DNA of 64,000 nucleotides from Tubiluchus corallicola (taxonomy: Eukaryota; Priapulida; Priapulimorpha; Priapulimorphida; Tubiluchidae), in NCBI GenBank assembly GCA_030141605.1, contig JAQGDQ010000227.1, positions 224,001-288,000 of the forward strand, written 5' to 3'. Under the pieces are notes generated by a model. That model did no database searches. It saw only the letters and a list, made by a program, of their open reading frames with translations, and was not told the origin of the DNA. Each line of letters opens with the position of its first letter. Position 1 is the stretch's first letter. The position numbers and the translations under genes are program-made. Shown in pieces: positions 1 to 11,972 of this stretch.

Positions 1-1338
1 ATGAAAACTCACCCCGTTTTCCTTTAAACATAATTATACTCTTTAACGTTCGTAAGCTTTTACTACCAAGCGATTCTTTTTCAAGTTTCAAGTTTTAATG
101 AAATCACTGCTTCCGTTAACACTTCCGTTTCAAGTCTGTTAGGTTACAGGGTTAACAAGTACTCGCGTGCTCCTAATAACTTTGCTATATCCCGTCCCTG
201 TACTGAACTCATAAAACAGTTTGAAGACTGTTCGCCGATTAAAAAATCTCAGCCAGACAGAGCCTCTATTGGCGTTTCCCCCCCTGAAGAAATAAGCACA
301 TTTCAAGTATTAAAGCAGGTCGTTTGTTTGACTGCTTGTCTGAACTGTCAGAGGTGTACATCTCTGCTGGAAGCTACATCATGTAGTCTACACACCAGTT
401 GAATCATCGCCGTCTAGACGTTTCATACTTGCCCACCAATAAACCAGCCATCTGTGGTATTGAGTGTGCTTTTTAAAATGTGCGTTTAAATTCAACAGCA
501 GCCTGGGAAAGTTGTGTCGAACACGTATCGCCCATAACTAAACTCGAAACGTGCTTATTTCGCTAAAACGCGCCATTGAAAAGTGCGTTTATGAACCGTA
601 TGTGTAAACTCAACGTTGTCAAAGTAGCTTATATTTGTAAAATATGTATGTCGTGCAGTTTCGTTCGAGTGTGTTTATTTACCCGTACTTGAGCTCTGCA
701 CGGGGATGGCAAAAACGTAGGTAGTTTATCTCTTGTTTTGGTGCGCAAAATGTGCAATCTTGGAAGTTTTATCAGATACGGGTTGTAATTTGGGAAACAA
801 TTAGTTCGTCTGGCGGTTATTACATCCCAAACCAGGCAACCATGCAAAATATGTAGACAGAACTTCATTAACAAACTGATTTGGACTTAGGGGATTTGCT
901 GTAACATTTTTGTTTAATTGCTTCCATGCAAAAATGAATTTATCATGTTTTGCATACTCAGTGGGTATAACGAGTTCAGGGATTGTGTGTGTGCGTGCGT
1001 GTGTGCGTGTGTAACTTTCTATGAAGCCTAGTGTGCAGACTTATAACTATGTATATTAGTTTATTAGTTTAGTGCATTAGGCCCTGCACGCACTGTATAT
1101 GGCCTCGCATATTATTATCTCTTTAGGATTAGGTCATGCATACGGCAGGTCAAAGGGTTACTGTTGTAGATGCATTTAACTATTTACTTTTGATTACTTG
1201 AGAACCGAAGGGGAGTAAAATTGTATCGTTCGTTGTAATCGGGGCCAAAAGGGACATAAGCATCAACCCAAAGCAGCCTGTCTGCTATTGTAGGTGTTAA
1301 GGCAATTTCTAGTAGACCACTTGGCTCTGTACTTCCTT
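1..1338. other. No gene recognised; short GT-rich microsatellite
   Basis: I see no coding exon, RNA gene or clear transposon end in this stretch. An imperfect GT/GC dinucleotide run lies near 983-1012. Short open frames here have no recognisable protein character. Confidence 0.6.
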
Positions 1339-1625
1339 GTAGATCATTAGGCTTTGTACTGAGATGATTGCTTGTAGATCATTAGGCTTTGTACTGAGAT
1401 GATTGCTTGTAGATCATTAGGCTTTGTACTGAGATGATTGCTTGTAGATCATAGGCTTTGTACTGAGGTGATGTCTTGTAGATCATTAGGCTTTGTACTG
1501 AGATGATTGCTTGTAGATCATTAGGCTTTGTACTGAGATGATGTCTTGTAGATCATTAGGCTTTGTACTGAGATGATGCTTGTTTGTAGATCATTAGGCT
1601 TTGTACTGAGATGATTGCTTGTACA
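1339..1625. repeat. Minisatellite, 35-bp unit, about 8 copies
   Basis: Tandem copies of a 35-bp unit containing GATCATTAGGCTTTGTACTG followed by AGATGATTGCTTGTA. Some copies carry small indels, such as the loss of one T near 1451 or an added TGTT near 1580. It abuts the left arm of the fold-back element that begins at 1626. Confidence 0.9.
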
Positions 1626-1925
1626 TGAATTTTGGATGGTGCTTGTTGGTGACTGACTGATGTGGCTTCCAGTTGTGTAGTCTGTTGAGCATGAACAGCA
1701 TGACATTCTTGATCCTATACTTGATCCTCAACCATCAAGCCTTGAGTGTAGTGGATGGTTCCACTTCAACCCACTGTAATACAGTAACTTGTTTTTCAAC
1801 GATTTTCCATTGTGCAATGAGGGGCTGCATTTATTCCATTTACAGGGTGAGAAGATACACATCCTGAAAAATATTGAGGTGATGACGAAGACGAGGGGAT
1901 GACGTAACATCACCCAACCTTATTC

Positions 1926-1986
1926 AATAGAATAAAGTTATAGTTTCTTAACTCTTTATTATCAGTGTACATGACTCTATATATCA

Positions 1987-2082
<96 letters not shown>

Positions 2083-2121
2083 TTCCCCCTCTAGAGATAG
2101 AGATAGAGAGAGGGAGAGAGA

Positions 2122-2190
<69 letters not shown>

Positions 2191-2248
2191 TGATATAAGA
2201 TATATTGAATCATGATAAAGAGTTAAGAAACTATAACTTCATTCTATT
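1926..2248. repeat. Palindrome: inverted arms enclosing (CT)n and (GA)n
   Basis: The left flank (AGTTTCTTAACTCTTTAT near 1942) and the right flank (ATAAAGAGTTAAGAAACT near 2215) are reverse complements. Between them a pure (CT)n tract of about 100 bp is followed by a (GA)n tract of about 90 bp, so the whole segment can fold on itself. A third copy of the flank sequence, TTTTAGTTTCTTAACTCTTT, occurs at about 2953. Long open frames over this tract encode only Ser-Leu or Arg-Glu dipeptides and are not genes. Confidence 0.9.
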
Positions 2249-3112
2249 AAATGTGAAATATCATTGCACTTATGATAGTAAATATTACGTCAGATGTGTA
2301 CTTCAGAAAGGAGGTTTCATAGATTAACTTAATATCGAGCGCTGATACACTATGTACGTTGCAAAATCAAGACGTAAATTAACTGACAGTGCTCAGCTAT
2401 GCAGAATCTAGCTCAATATTTAATGATTTTATCTCTTTTCACGAATGCGACTTACTCAGTTGTGACACTAAGTTTAATATGCTAAAGCAAAATAATCTTT
2501 TACCCAAACAGGCTTTACTCTGTCGCAATTACGCAACAAGCCAAACCTGAAAAAATGGCGGGAAATTCGACAACGACCCCTACGGGTTTACAATGCAAAG
2601 ATATTTAACTTGAATACAAAACAAGCGGGACAATGGCGTCATCATGAACAGCACTTCTTAACCCCTTCACCTCGATGCTTAGTGGCACAATGAGCCAAAC
2701 TTGAAGCTCGTTGAATAAAAATGAACTTGTACACAGGAACAGCGTTAATTTAAATCAGTAGTGGAGTTAGGTGTTCTAATGTATGTAGCAGCATGAGCAG
2801 ATCATATGTAAACAAAAGCTAAAACAGTAAGAGGTTATATGCACTTTATTTTTACATTAATTCGACCAAAGAAAACGTCCATTATGAAGTACACCTATGT
2901 TTTGATATTTCGTATCTTAGCTAAGACGATATTTCGCAATTAATGCAATAAAGTTTTAGTTTCTTAACTCTTTATATTGTACTACAGGGCTGTGGTGGAA
3001 TGAAATGTGATGCTGGCGGGGGAATACTGTAGACTTCTCAGGTGTGCATGTGAACGTGGCTTTATCTAGCACAGTCTCGTATTCTGACCTTGTGTTAGTA
3101 AAAGCTACTAGT

Positions 3113-3240
3113 CACGTGCACACCTGAGCTTATAAAAAGGGAAGGTCTGCTGTAGACCCTTGTCAGTGGTCGTGTCTTTCGTAGTATGTGCAGCCCTGTT
3201 CACATTTCTCAGGCTTTTCGCGCAAACTCTGTTCCTGTAG
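3113..3240 (+). promoter_or_regulatory. Candidate core promoter with TATA box and splice donor
   Basis: A palindromic E-box CACGTG (3113-3118) is followed by TATAAAAAGG (3131-3140). About 100 bp downstream stands a strong donor, CTGTAG|GTAAGC, with GT at 3241. This spacing would fit a TATA promoter and a short non-coding first exon of about 3160-3240. The segment lies inside the fold-back element, so it may be the element's own promoter or part of an old LTR: AATAATAAA follows at about 3278. No transcript evidence can be drawn from the sequence alone. Confidence 0.3.
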
Positions 3241-3832
3241 GTAAGCTGGTCGTCCCTTATTAAAAGTGTAACATTCAATAATAAATTGTCATTTCGACTG
3301 ACTCTATTACTCAATTTTTGTTTATGGGTGAGGCGTTGAATGACTTAATTAAGACATGCCGCACGGTGTGGGCCGCGGTGCCGTCCGTCCTGCCTCCGTT
3401 AAAAGCGGACAGCAGTCCAATATATATATAGCACGTGTATTACGTCATCCCCGTCTTATTCATAACACCAATATTTCTCAGGATGTGTATCGTCTCACTC
3501 TGTAAATAAAAAATGTAGCGCCTCAGTGTACAGTGAAAAGTTATTGAAAAAAAAACAAGTTACTGCATTACAGTGAGTTGAAGGGGAGCCATCCACTACA
3601 CTCAGAATCTTCATGGTTGATGCTCATGCATAAGATCAAGGGTGTCATGCTGTTCATGCTCAACAGAGTGTCAACTCTACACAACTGGAAGCCACGTCAG
3701 TCAGTCACCAATAACCATCATCCAAAATGCAAGATGTTCCCTTGTGGTGCAAATTCACATATAAAAATTTAACTGTTACGAAAAATGAGATCCAGAGAAT
3801 GTCAGATGTGTTTGTGGAAAATGTGGGAGCAC

Positions 3833-4746
3833 TGTTTGAGATGTGCAAAGTACAGAGGCACTGTTTGAGATGTGCAAAGTACAGAAGCACTGTTTGAGGT
3901 GTGCAAAGTACAGAAGCACTGTTTGAGATTTACAAAGTATGGAAACACTATTTGAGATGTGCAAAGTACAGAGGCACTCTTTGAGGTGTACAAGGTACAG
4001 AAGCACTGTTTCAGATGTACAAAGTGCAGAGGCACTGTTTGAGATGTACAAAGTATGGAAACACTGTTTGAGATGTACAAAATATAGAAACACTTTGAGA
4101 TGTACAAAATATGCAAACACTTTGAGATGTACAAAATATGGAAACACTATTTGAGATGTACAAAATATGGAAACACTATTTGAGATGTACAAAGTATGGA
4201 AACACTATTTGAGATGTACAAAATATGGAAACACTGTTTGAGATGTACAAAATATGGAAACACTATTTGAGATGTACAAAATATGGAAACACTATTTGAG
4301 ATGTACAAAATATGGAAACACTATTTGAGATGTACAAAATATGGAAACACTATTTGAGATGTACAAAGTATGGAAACACTATTTGAGATGTACAAAATAT
4401 GGAAACACTTTGAGATGTACAAAATATGGAAACACTATTTGAGAAGTACAAAGTATGAAAACACTATTTGAGATGTACAAAATATGGAAACACTTTGAGA
4501 TGTACAAAGTATGGAAACACTATTTGAGATGTACAAAGTATGGAAACACTTTGAGATGTACAAAGTATGGAAACACTATTTGAGATGTACAAAGTATGGA
4601 AACACTTTGAGATGTACAAAGTATGGAAACACTTTGAGATGTACAAAGTATGGAAACACTTTGAGATGTACAAAGTGTAGAAACTGTTTGAGATGTACAA
4701 AGTTCGAGATGTACAAAGTATGCAAACACTATTCGAGATGTACAAC
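3833..4746. repeat. Minisatellite, 29-bp unit with 25-bp variants, about 30 copies
   Basis: Tandem copies of TTTGAGATGTACAAAATATG followed by GAAACACTA. A 25-bp variant lacking CTAT recurs in the right half. The left end (3833-4010) is more divergent, with GCAAAGTACAGAGGCAC forms. It produces overlapping open frames of up to 138 codons with a repeating Cys-Thr-Ser or Tyr-Ile-Ser pattern; these are repeat artefacts. Confidence 0.92.
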
Positions 4747-5228
4747 GTACAATGTTATGGGTCGAGAGATTGTTTATAACGATGAAGTCTTGCTTGCTTC
4801 TCAATGGCTTTAGTGCTATAGTCACCTCTATTGATTCTGCAAAATCTAAAATTAGGGTACGGCTGCGCTAATGTGTAACTTTAGGGCCAACACTCTCTCG
4901 TTTGGAACGATTAACCATAAAGTCGAGGGGATTTAGTACTGAGCGTCTTCCAGATTGTCTACTCAGACTAGGTAACTTGCAGCTTGAGGGAAAAACGTGA
5001 AAATTTTCCCGACTGTCAATCAGCCGAGGCTAAATGACTGTCTTATCAAGCTTTTTTGTGCGACGGCTGCAGCGTTTTACAGATAAGATCGCGGCTCGCT
5101 TTGAGAGACAGACAGATTCCGGTTTAGTTCGTCTGCGGCTCACTGAAGTCGCTTGTGTCTGTCAGTAGCTCTTATGGATTGAAATTTCTGGACCAGACTG
5201 GCAGAGACTGGAGCTTGCTGTGAAACGG
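4747..5228. other. No gene recognised
   Basis: Unique-looking sequence between two tandem arrays, somewhat richer in G+C around 5030-5180. I find no supported exon, RNA gene or transposon terminus. Confidence 0.5.
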
Positions 5229-5640
5229 ACTGGCACTTTGGATTGTTAGCTCACTATGTGGGTGTGCAACTTGCTGACTTTAATTTTGACCTTTTTACTG
5301 CCTCGATTATTTCCAGACACGAGTTCAACTCTAGTTACACCAACTGAAGGCGTGCTTCCCTAAAGCAGACTGGTATTTTGTGTCGTTAGCGTATTGTCTC
5401 TACAATTTGCTAACTTTAATTTTGACCTTTTTGCTTTCTCGATTTTTTGCAGACACAAGTTCAACTCTAGTTACACTAACTGAAGCCGTGCTTCCCTTAA
5501 GCAGACTGGTATTTTGTGTCGTTAGCTTATTGTCTCTACAACTTGCTAACTTTAATTTTGACCTTTTTGCTGTCTAGATTATTTACACAACACAGAATAC
5601 TGGTGCGCGTTCAACTCTAGTTACACTAACTGAAGCTGTT
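5229..5640. repeat. Tandem repeat, 136-140 bp unit, about 3 copies
   Basis: The unit starts with ACTGGTATTTTGTGTCGTTA at 5229 (variant), 5369 and 5505. Each copy carries CTAACTTTAATTTTGACC and TTCAACTCTAGTTACACTAA. The first and third copies are more diverged than the middle one. A 65-codon open frame across it is not supported as a gene. Confidence 0.88.
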
Positions 5641-6248
5641 CCCCTTGGGCCTGTGCTTTTGTTTTTGTTTAATAATTCAACTGTACTAACTTGTCCATGC
5701 TAACTGAACGCAGTCTAAATCATCTTTCTTGACTTAAAATTTCTTGCAAGCTTATAGATAAATAACTTGGAGTTAATTAACGAGCTTTAGTGAACTAAGA
5801 CAGAGACATTAACTTAATAGAAACACACAAACAAACGGACAAACAAATAAACAAACAAGCAAAACAAAAAAATAACGCAAGTATTTCAGTAATTAGACAC
5901 CTTTGACAAATTTGTTAAGCTTTTGTTATAGCACACCTGTATCATAATCTAGCATCATTACCTTTTGTCTGTTTTCTTTTTCCTTGCTCGTGTTTTACTC
6001 CTTGTTACTGGTTGTCAAAATGTTTGGCTTCACCCGGCAGCTTAATTAGTCCCACTAATCTATGATGTTATCTTCAGCATCTTGTACTTCTTAGCGATTA
6101 CATGTTGTGACTGCCTTTCATGTGAGAGGCTTTCATATAGGTTTCCTATAAACCTGTTTAGTCAATCAATTAGTGCTGTTCAAAGATTATAACTGTTCAT
6201 GTATGTAATCGTATAGAAGTCTTTATTGTACTAATGAATACAGTTTAA
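5641..6248. other. No gene recognised
   Basis: AT-rich unique sequence with an A-rich stretch (AAACAAACGGACAAACAAAT, near 5828). Nothing else is supported. Confidence 0.5.
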
Positions 6249-6955
6249 AGGGAAGAACAAGTCACTCAGTATGTTGGGTTTATTTTACTGTTATCACCGA
6301 AACTGTTTGTGGTGTGCTAAAGGAAAGAACAAGTCACTCAGTATGTTGGGTTTATTTTACTGTTACCACTGAAACTGTTTGTGGTGTGCTAAAGGAAAGA
6401 ACAAGTCACTCTGTGTATGTTGGGTTTATTTTACTTTTATCACTTAAACTGTTTGTGGTGTACTAAAGTAAAGAACAAGTCACTCAGTATGTTGGGTTTA
6501 TTTTACTGCTATCACTTAAACTTAGACTATAACAACGAAATTTGGAAAAACTTTCTATAAAGCATAAATCTAAAATGTATTAATTTTGAATAGAAATTTT
6601 CAGGCGTGGTGGTTGCCGCCATTCACTTGAAAACCATGACGTAACTGGGTGACCTCGTGGCTTTCCGTAAGCGCGAGCTGCTTAAACTAATTCAAACTTC
6701 TGAAGCTTACCTAATATTCTCGCAGACATATTACAAAATTAGCTATTCAGCTTTTGTAAAAACTTTTATAGTACCCTACTTTCCTTGGAGACGAAATGAC
6801 GTCATTAGAAGAAGAATGGGCATTGAAAATGGAAGCGCTCAAGCATGTAGAGATTTTAAAGTGATTTTACTAATTACACGAGAGACTTATTGCACTTTTA
6901 TTACTAAATTCTTCGCGAACATTGAAATAAGCCAAACTTCCCAGAAGGCTTGACC
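6249..6955 (+). mobile_element. Interspersed element, copy A (with internal tandem repeat)
   Basis: This segment is homologous to the reverse complement of 30010-30527 and, in its last part, to 57735-57930. The left end (AAGGGAAGAACAAGTCACTC) is itself repeated four times with a period of about 73 bp (6249-6520), whereas copy B has a single unit. The shared downstream blocks include GGTTGCCGCCATTCACTTGA (about 6610), ATGACGTCATT (6797) and GTGATTTTACTAATTACACG (6861). A 98-codon open frame at 6657-6953 overlaps it, but the matching frame in copy B is broken upstream, so coding is unlikely. The class is unknown; it is probably a non-autonomous element. Confidence 0.75.
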
Positions 6956-9900
6956 GTTCCTTTTTACGCCAACCCAACTGTCGCTGTAGCCGTCAGATCA
7001 CACCGCACAGTGTTTATGCCTCCTGATCACACCTCTTCCTGCTCTGCTATTAGCTAATTCAGTGTCTCACCGAAGTGCAATGTTTAGAATCGCTTGCTGT
7101 GTTGCTGAATTACTAGTTTACCGTTCTCTTCCCCCCAGTGCATTCTTTCTGGGTGTTTGGCTTAACTGTGTTAATTTATTCACACTAATTTCACGGTAAG
7201 AAAAGTGTAACTACGCAAAGGGGCGGTCCGATTTATTTTGCAACAGCCCTAGCCAAATTCTAATCTAAATTTTATATATAAACTGCATGAACTGGTTGCT
7301 TTTTTACGTCCAACAAAAGACGCCATTTACCAAATTCATCGTCAAACTAATCCAACGTGTTTTGGTTTGAAACACGCTTTTTTGTGATAGTTTGATTGTC
7401 TTATTCACTGCATACGTTCTTAAGTAACAAGGTTAGTTTTCTTAGAACAAAATTAACTAATGAATGGCACAGATTTTAATAATGCTTGGTTTTAGCGGCG
7501 CGACTGCTTTTAATGAGAGTCGCCGCTTTGCATTTCTACACGTAATGTATAATTCATAGTTGGCGTATTCCTGAAATGATTCGTGTTCATTTTGGAATTC
7601 GCGTCTCCTAAATCAGTAAGTATTTTCTGGAAACGTTAGTCAGGTTTGATGTTCAACTGTTGTTAGAAATGTAAACTCAAATTGTTCACATATTAACCTT
7701 ATTGCTTTGGTAATTGGAACTTCGTAATCAGCCATGTACAGCCATCTTCATCAGTTTCATGGAGGTGTTATTCTAAGTTTAAATTGAATTTTTCATCTGT
7801 AAATGAGTAGCGTGAGACTAAAATCGAAGTATGACTTGAACCATAGGCCAGAGTCTTTCCATCCTTCCCCTATACCAGTCCATAAATTTCCGCCTAACAT
7901 TGCCCGATGCTGGCAGTTATTTACAATACTTCGTCTGTGTAATAAATTGACCCAATTTCCATCGTTTCTCAATAGACATGGGTTAATGTGATTATAATGA
8001 CACGTTCTACAAGTGTATGACATTCAACTGCAGGCTTGGCATTCGATTTCAAACACCTCTCTCTAACACTCCCACAGTCCCACACTTTGAGCGCATCACC
8101 GTCGTCGGTTTTTTGGCGGGAACAGCGGCTCACAATAGCCAGCTGTCTGTAAGATTTTAACCCTTTGCTACAAGCTGTTCGGCACGTCGTCCAAACCAAT
8201 GCACTGCACTCTGTAGCTAGAGTTAAGACAGCAGTGAGTCATGCACATTGCTGGCTGTACAGCAGCTTGATATTGTGTCAATATGTCCTGGGTACACACT
8301 GTCTGTAGGATCCATAAAACTTACACTTAACGCTGCGCGTTACCTGTGCAAAATACCCAACAAATTCGCCAGTTGAAAACGTTTTCACTTGTATGGAAAA
8401 GGTGGGTGTGAGACGATCCAAATCGGTTCAAGTTGCAGGCGAAAATTGCAGCAACATTACTGTGATTTTATAATGAATACGTACAGCCAACAGGGCGCGT
8501 TACACGAAACAGGAAACATTACGTCTAGTTAAATTACTTTGCTAGCTAGACATCGCTGTGGGTTAGTATACTTTATGGGAATTTCTGGGCAGTTTTTTAC
8601 CGAAGAAATACGTGTTGTTAGATGAGAAGGGAATGCAGATAGCATGCATGTGTTGTAAAACACTTTCACACCGTAATTACTGCTCATAAAGTTTAGTAAC
8701 TTGTGATGATTATTGCATGAAGGTGTCTGTGAATCATGACTGAATGCAATAAACTTGATTTTGACAAAATAAACCTCATGGAACTGATAGGAATGCCAAA
8801 TTGTCGTAATGCTTAAATTTTTCCATCTTTATGCTCCTATTCTGTATAAAAACGCAAAGTATTTCACGATCTTGATTCTGAACAATTGAATCTCGTTTTT
8901 AATTCTTTTTAATGCAACGATATAAGCCTGTACTGACTATGATGCACATAGGCTGTGTAAGAGAGAAAAATATGGAAAGTCTTGGTTAAGGTAAGGCCAG
9001 GGATTTCTTCAATATATATGAGCTTTATGAGTGAAGAAAAATTTTGTAGTCTTCGTTTAAAGGGAAGGTGTGTATCTCAGCCAGAAGCAGTGTAATAATA
9101 TGTATGTGTAATGATTTTCATGTCTTTGGTTAAGACAAGACCGTAGATATGACAACGTTTGCACAAAAGAATAACTTGTACATCATATGCTAGTTTAGTT
9201 TGTTTATACCGGATAGTGGCGGCATCTGTTAATTAGCACGTTGTGATGCACAGCAGCACGCATGCGCGCCAACTTTTATTTTCATATGAGAATTGTTTTA
9301 TACGTAACGTTCTTTGTTTATAACGAATCTGTTTGTAAACACGATGTTCTGTGCTGTAATCTAGTGAGCGGTGCACTTGAAGGACTACCAAGAGAGCCCA
9401 ACTTTGTAGGTTTTAATTCTCCAGTTTTCTTAGAAAATGGGGCAGCTGAGCATACTAATTAAACATGTATATACGACTGACTAAGTTTTCACTAAAAGAT
9501 CAGCTAATGTTAATTTAGTGCCCTATTGCAACTTTATCCGTAACATGTAACATTGTCATTGGCTTAATTGGTTCTCTCCAAATCGTATTATTGTATAAAA
9601 CGTGTCGTATATAGTATATAATTCATATTTCGGTACATTTTATTGGAGCTTTTTGATGAGAGATATTCAATTTTAGGGTATTGTTTTTAGAAATTTTATT
9701 TTTGTGCATCTTTTTATGTCTTCTAGTGCGCCTGCTAATTCTTTCTTTTATACAATTTTAATATATGTATAAATGTCAAATAAATATAAAAAAAGACTAT
9801 CATAAATCTTCCAGAAACAGTGACATTTTTGTACATGTTTTGTATTTTGTTGAAGGAACTACAGTTTGATAGATTGATATTTATTTTGATTAGTTTGAAA

Positions 9901-10045
9901 TATGTTTTCCTTTTACTTGGGATGGTCCAGCCGTGATGGAATTTGCATCAAGTGATGAGTCATTCAATAAGTTACAATTTTTGTGGTGATTCGTTAGGTG
10001 TGAAGACATAAAACTGAGCACAAAATTTTATGAAAAATTCATCCT
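6956..10045. other. No gene recognised (about 3.1 kb)
   Basis: Unique AT-rich sequence. A slightly G+C-richer block lies at 8030-8230. Open frames of 62-76 codons there overlap one another on both strands and show no family motif. No transposon termini or tandem arrays are evident. Confidence 0.5.
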
Positions 10046-10122
10046 AAATAGGTTTTGAACTTAGGCCTTCATGTTTAGAATAGTTGCACTGAAGTGCTCT
10101 GTCAGTCCAAGCTGTGAGTCAC
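10046..10122 (-). mobile_element. tRNA-like sequence, probable SINE head
   Basis: On the minus strand the segment reads like a degenerate tRNA. AGCTTGGACTGACAGAGCAC (complement of about 10094-10113) resembles a Pol III A box with the usual AGAGCAC continuation, and AGTTCAAAACCTA (complement of about 10048-10060) resembles a B box. The spacing between boxes is tRNA-like. A clean acceptor stem is not visible and an AT-rich tail follows, so a tRNA-derived SINE or tRNA pseudogene is more likely than a working tRNA. Confidence 0.4.
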
Positions 10123-10956
10123 TTAAAGCAAAAGAAAGCCCTCTACTTACTTAAAGCTAAGTAAATTCGTCTTGAAATTTTATGTCGCTTACGTGTGCTG
10201 CCTTATAAACTTAACCTCGTGCAATAACAAGTAGACGCAGCCAAGTTAACGCTAATTCGTTTGAAACAAGTTTAGATAACATTGAGTAAAGTTTAAAAAA
10301 ATAATCACAGCCATTCGTAGTGCTGCACACTTTGCTAAGTAAGTGAAAGTATAAATTACTGTAGCTTATCAGTAAATTTAAAAATACTTTTTTGGCGAGT
10401 CTGTGGTGCACACTGGGGATCAGTCAGTGGTGTTTTACCAGTTTCCACGAATATTTTAAATTACTTAAAATTTTCTTTGCGATGTTACTTTAAAATTGCA
10501 TTTTCTTCCCATTTAATATTACTCTTAAATCGTTGTTATAATTTTATGAAATAAGCAGTCATCATAGTGGCTTTGCGTCTTGCAAGTAAAACCGTTATAC
10601 AATCATTTGTGGTGTGTTACTGTTGCTGTAAGACATCCACTGTTGCTTGTTGGAGCGTTTTCAACAACGCCGTATTTTTGTTTCGTATATATTGAACGTG
10701 TCTCTGCCATGTTTGGTTGTCATGACCCTATAGACTGCACGAATTCCCCATTATTTTATAATGGCAGCAGCAAAATTAGAAAATACATTAATTATTGGTA
10801 CTGAAAGTATTAGGTATGTCTTTAATAGTTTCCTTTTTGTATATATATATATATATATAAGAGAGGACTGGCAGTTTATTTTTTATTGATCATTTGGTCA
10901 GTCTTTTCCCAAAGTGAGTTTTTTTAAGCTTTTGAAAGTCTTGTTTAACTCTAAGG
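10123..10956. other. No gene recognised; TA microsatellite
   Basis: AT-rich sequence with a short (TA)n run near 10841-10858. The open frames at 10211-10411 and 10580-10804 have no recognisable protein character. Confidence 0.5.
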
Positions 10957-11972
10957 CAGCGGGCGTGACCCTATGGTGTTGCCTAAGTTAGCACACTGTT
11001 ACTGCAATGCTCACTATCAACTGTGAGCCGGCGTGACCCTATGGTGTGGCCTAAGTTAGCACACTGTTACTGCAATGCTCACTATCAACTCTGAGCCGGC
11101 GTGACCCTATGTTGTGGCCTAAGTTAGCACACTGTTACTGCAATGCTCACTATCAACTCTGAGCCGGCGTGGCCCTATGGTGTGGCCTAAGGTAGCACAC
11201 TGTTACTGCAATGCTCACTATCAACTGTGAGCCGGCGTGACCCTATGGTGTGGCCTAAGTTAGCACACTGTTACTGCAATGCTCACTATCAACTCTGAGC
11301 CGGCGTGGCCCTATGGTGTGGCCTAAGGTAGCACACTGTTACTGCAATGCTCACTATCAACTGTGAGCCGGCGTGACCCTATGGTGTGGCCTAAGTTAGC
11401 ACACTGTTACTGCAATGCTCACTATCAACTCTGAGCCGGCGTGACCCTATGGTGTGGCCTAAGGTAGCACACTGTTACTGCAATGCTCACTATCAACTGT
11501 GAGCCGGCGTGACCCTATGGTGTGGCCTTAGTTAGCACACTGTTACTGCAATGCTCACTATCAACTCTGAGCCGGCGTGACCCTATGGTGTGGCCTAAGT
11601 TAGCACACTGTTACTGCAATGCTCACTATCAACTCTGAGCTGGTGTGACCCTATGTTGTGGCCTAAGTTAGCACACTGTTACTGAAATGCTCACTATCAA
11701 CTCTGAGCTGGCGTGACCCTATGGTGTTGCCTAAGTTAGCACACTGTTACTGCAATGCTCACTATCAACCCTGAGCCGGCATGACCCTATGTGGCTTAAG
11801 TTAGCACACTGTTACTGCAATGCTCACTATCAACTCTGAGCCGGCATGACCCTATGTGGCTTAAGTTAGCACACTGTTACTGCAATGCTCACTATCAACT
11901 CTGAGCCGGCGTGACCCTATGTTGTGGCCTAAGTTAGCACACTGTTACTACAATGCTCACTATCACTATCAA
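10957..11972. repeat. Minisatellite, 68-bp unit, about 15 copies
   Basis: Tandem unit containing GCCGGCGTGACCCTATGGTG, TGGCCTAAGTTAGCACACTG and TTACTGCAATGCTCACTATC. Copies differ by few substitutions; two adjacent copies (about 11778-11880) lack a TGTGG-like block. It is G+C-richer than its surroundings. No open frame is maintained across it. Confidence 0.95.

Larger units (their letters stand above)
1626..3729. mobile_element. Fold-back type element with about 280-bp inverted arms
   Basis: The left arm (about 1626-1910) is the imperfect reverse complement of the right arm (about 3447-3729). For example GGTGACTGACTGATGTGGCT at 1648 matches the complement of the right arm near 3690-3711, and ATACACATCCTGAAAAATAT near 1854 matches the complement near 3468-3489. 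The arms carry substitutions and small indels, so the element is not young. The roughly 1.5-kb centre holds a second palindrome (1926-2248) and a promoter-like TATA region (3113-3240). No transposase frame is visible. By structure it resembles a Foldback-type or other long-TIR non-autonomous DNA element; the family is not established. Confidence 0.75.

Noticed and set aside
1910-2198. Ser-Leu and Arg-Glu dipeptide frames on both strands
   Set aside because: Translation of (CT)n/(GA)n tracts.
3776-4192. 138-codon frame with repeating Cys-Thr-Ser and Tyr-Ile-Ser
   Set aside because: Produced by the 29-bp minisatellite; overlapping frames on both strands show the same pattern.
10046-10122. Functional tRNA gene
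   Set aside because: A- and B-box-like motifs are present but there is no clean acceptor stem; better explained as a SINE head.
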